From NCBI RefSeq assembly GCF_025971955.1, contig NZ_JAPDMX010000026.1, forward strand, positions 1 to 64,000: a stretch of 64,000 nt of DNA, given 5' to 3'. Positions 63,220 through 64,000 of this stretch are shown here, piece after piece (position 1 is the first letter of the stretch; each line of letters opens with the position of its first letter). A model generated the notes under the pieces. That model was given only the letters and a program-made list of their open reading frames with translations, ran no database searches and was not told where the DNA came from. A program made the translations under genes and the position numbers. The DNA is from Shewanella subflava. GTDB lineage: Bacteria > Pseudomonadota > Gammaproteobacteria > Enterobacterales > Shewanellaceae.

Positions 63220-64000
<781 letters not shown>

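Overview
The window reads as the replication-origin region of a Shewanella-type gammaproteobacterium chromosome. The evidence is gene order (yrdA-aroE-tsaC-yrdD-smg-dprA-def-fmt-rsmB-trkA; gyrB-recF-dnaN-dnaA / rpmH-rnpA-yidD-yidC-mnmE; mioC-oriC-mnmG-rsmG-parA-parB-atpIBEFHAGD), protein sequences close to remembered E. coli and Shewanella homologues, and moderate-to-low GC. The genus is an inference from memory, not from a database search. Almost everything is core genome. I saw no insertion sequence, prophage, CRISPR array or tRNA gene.

Layout. Bases 1-177 hold a leftward rRNA-type P1 promoter, so an rRNA operon probably starts just outside the left edge. 178-14898 is the yrdA-to-rsmB block familiar from E. 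coli, interrupted by genes that block lacks in E. coli: an exported amidohydrolase pair, a group II truncated haemoglobin, hemF and an M9-type metallopeptidase lipoprotein. 14915-22853 carries trkA and two different trkH genes, each near a hemG flavodoxin gene, with a two-cysteine ArsR regulator between the hemG genes; yigZ and pepQ follow. 23090-34897 has fadBA, tusA with a MOSC gene, a 1061-residue propeller/amidohydrolase protein, tag and glyQS. 34987-36898 has an HDOD gene and an unrecognised AT-rich gene. 37020-47400 is the gyrB-recF-dnaN-dnaA operon and the divergent rpmH-rnpA-yidD-yidC and mnmE genes. 47402-52538 has an exonuclease gene, a LysR regulator facing frmA-fghA, and an AGCS symporter gene. 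52662-57969 is mioC, oriC, mnmG, rsmG and parAB. 58195 to the right edge is the ATP synthase operon, cut inside atpD.

How it fits together. oriC (about 53.1-53.56 kb) has three perfect DnaA boxes, about 20 GATC sites and an AT-rich GATC repeat on the mnmG side. A second GATC cluster with DnaA boxes lies upstream of dnaA. ParA and ParB are encoded 3 kb right of oriC. Four parS-like 16-mers lie 14-27 kb to its left: one exact consensus match just after the fadA terminator, one fully palindromic copy that is itself the stem of a terminator, and two imperfect copies inside coding sequence.

Most unusual points: the parS/terminator hybrid; the amidohydrolase pair in which one partner has lost the visible metal ligands; the thiol-sensor-like ArsR gene between two hemG genes; duplicated trkH with a single trkA; and the unrecognised gene beside gyrB. 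No wholly new multi-gene system is evident.
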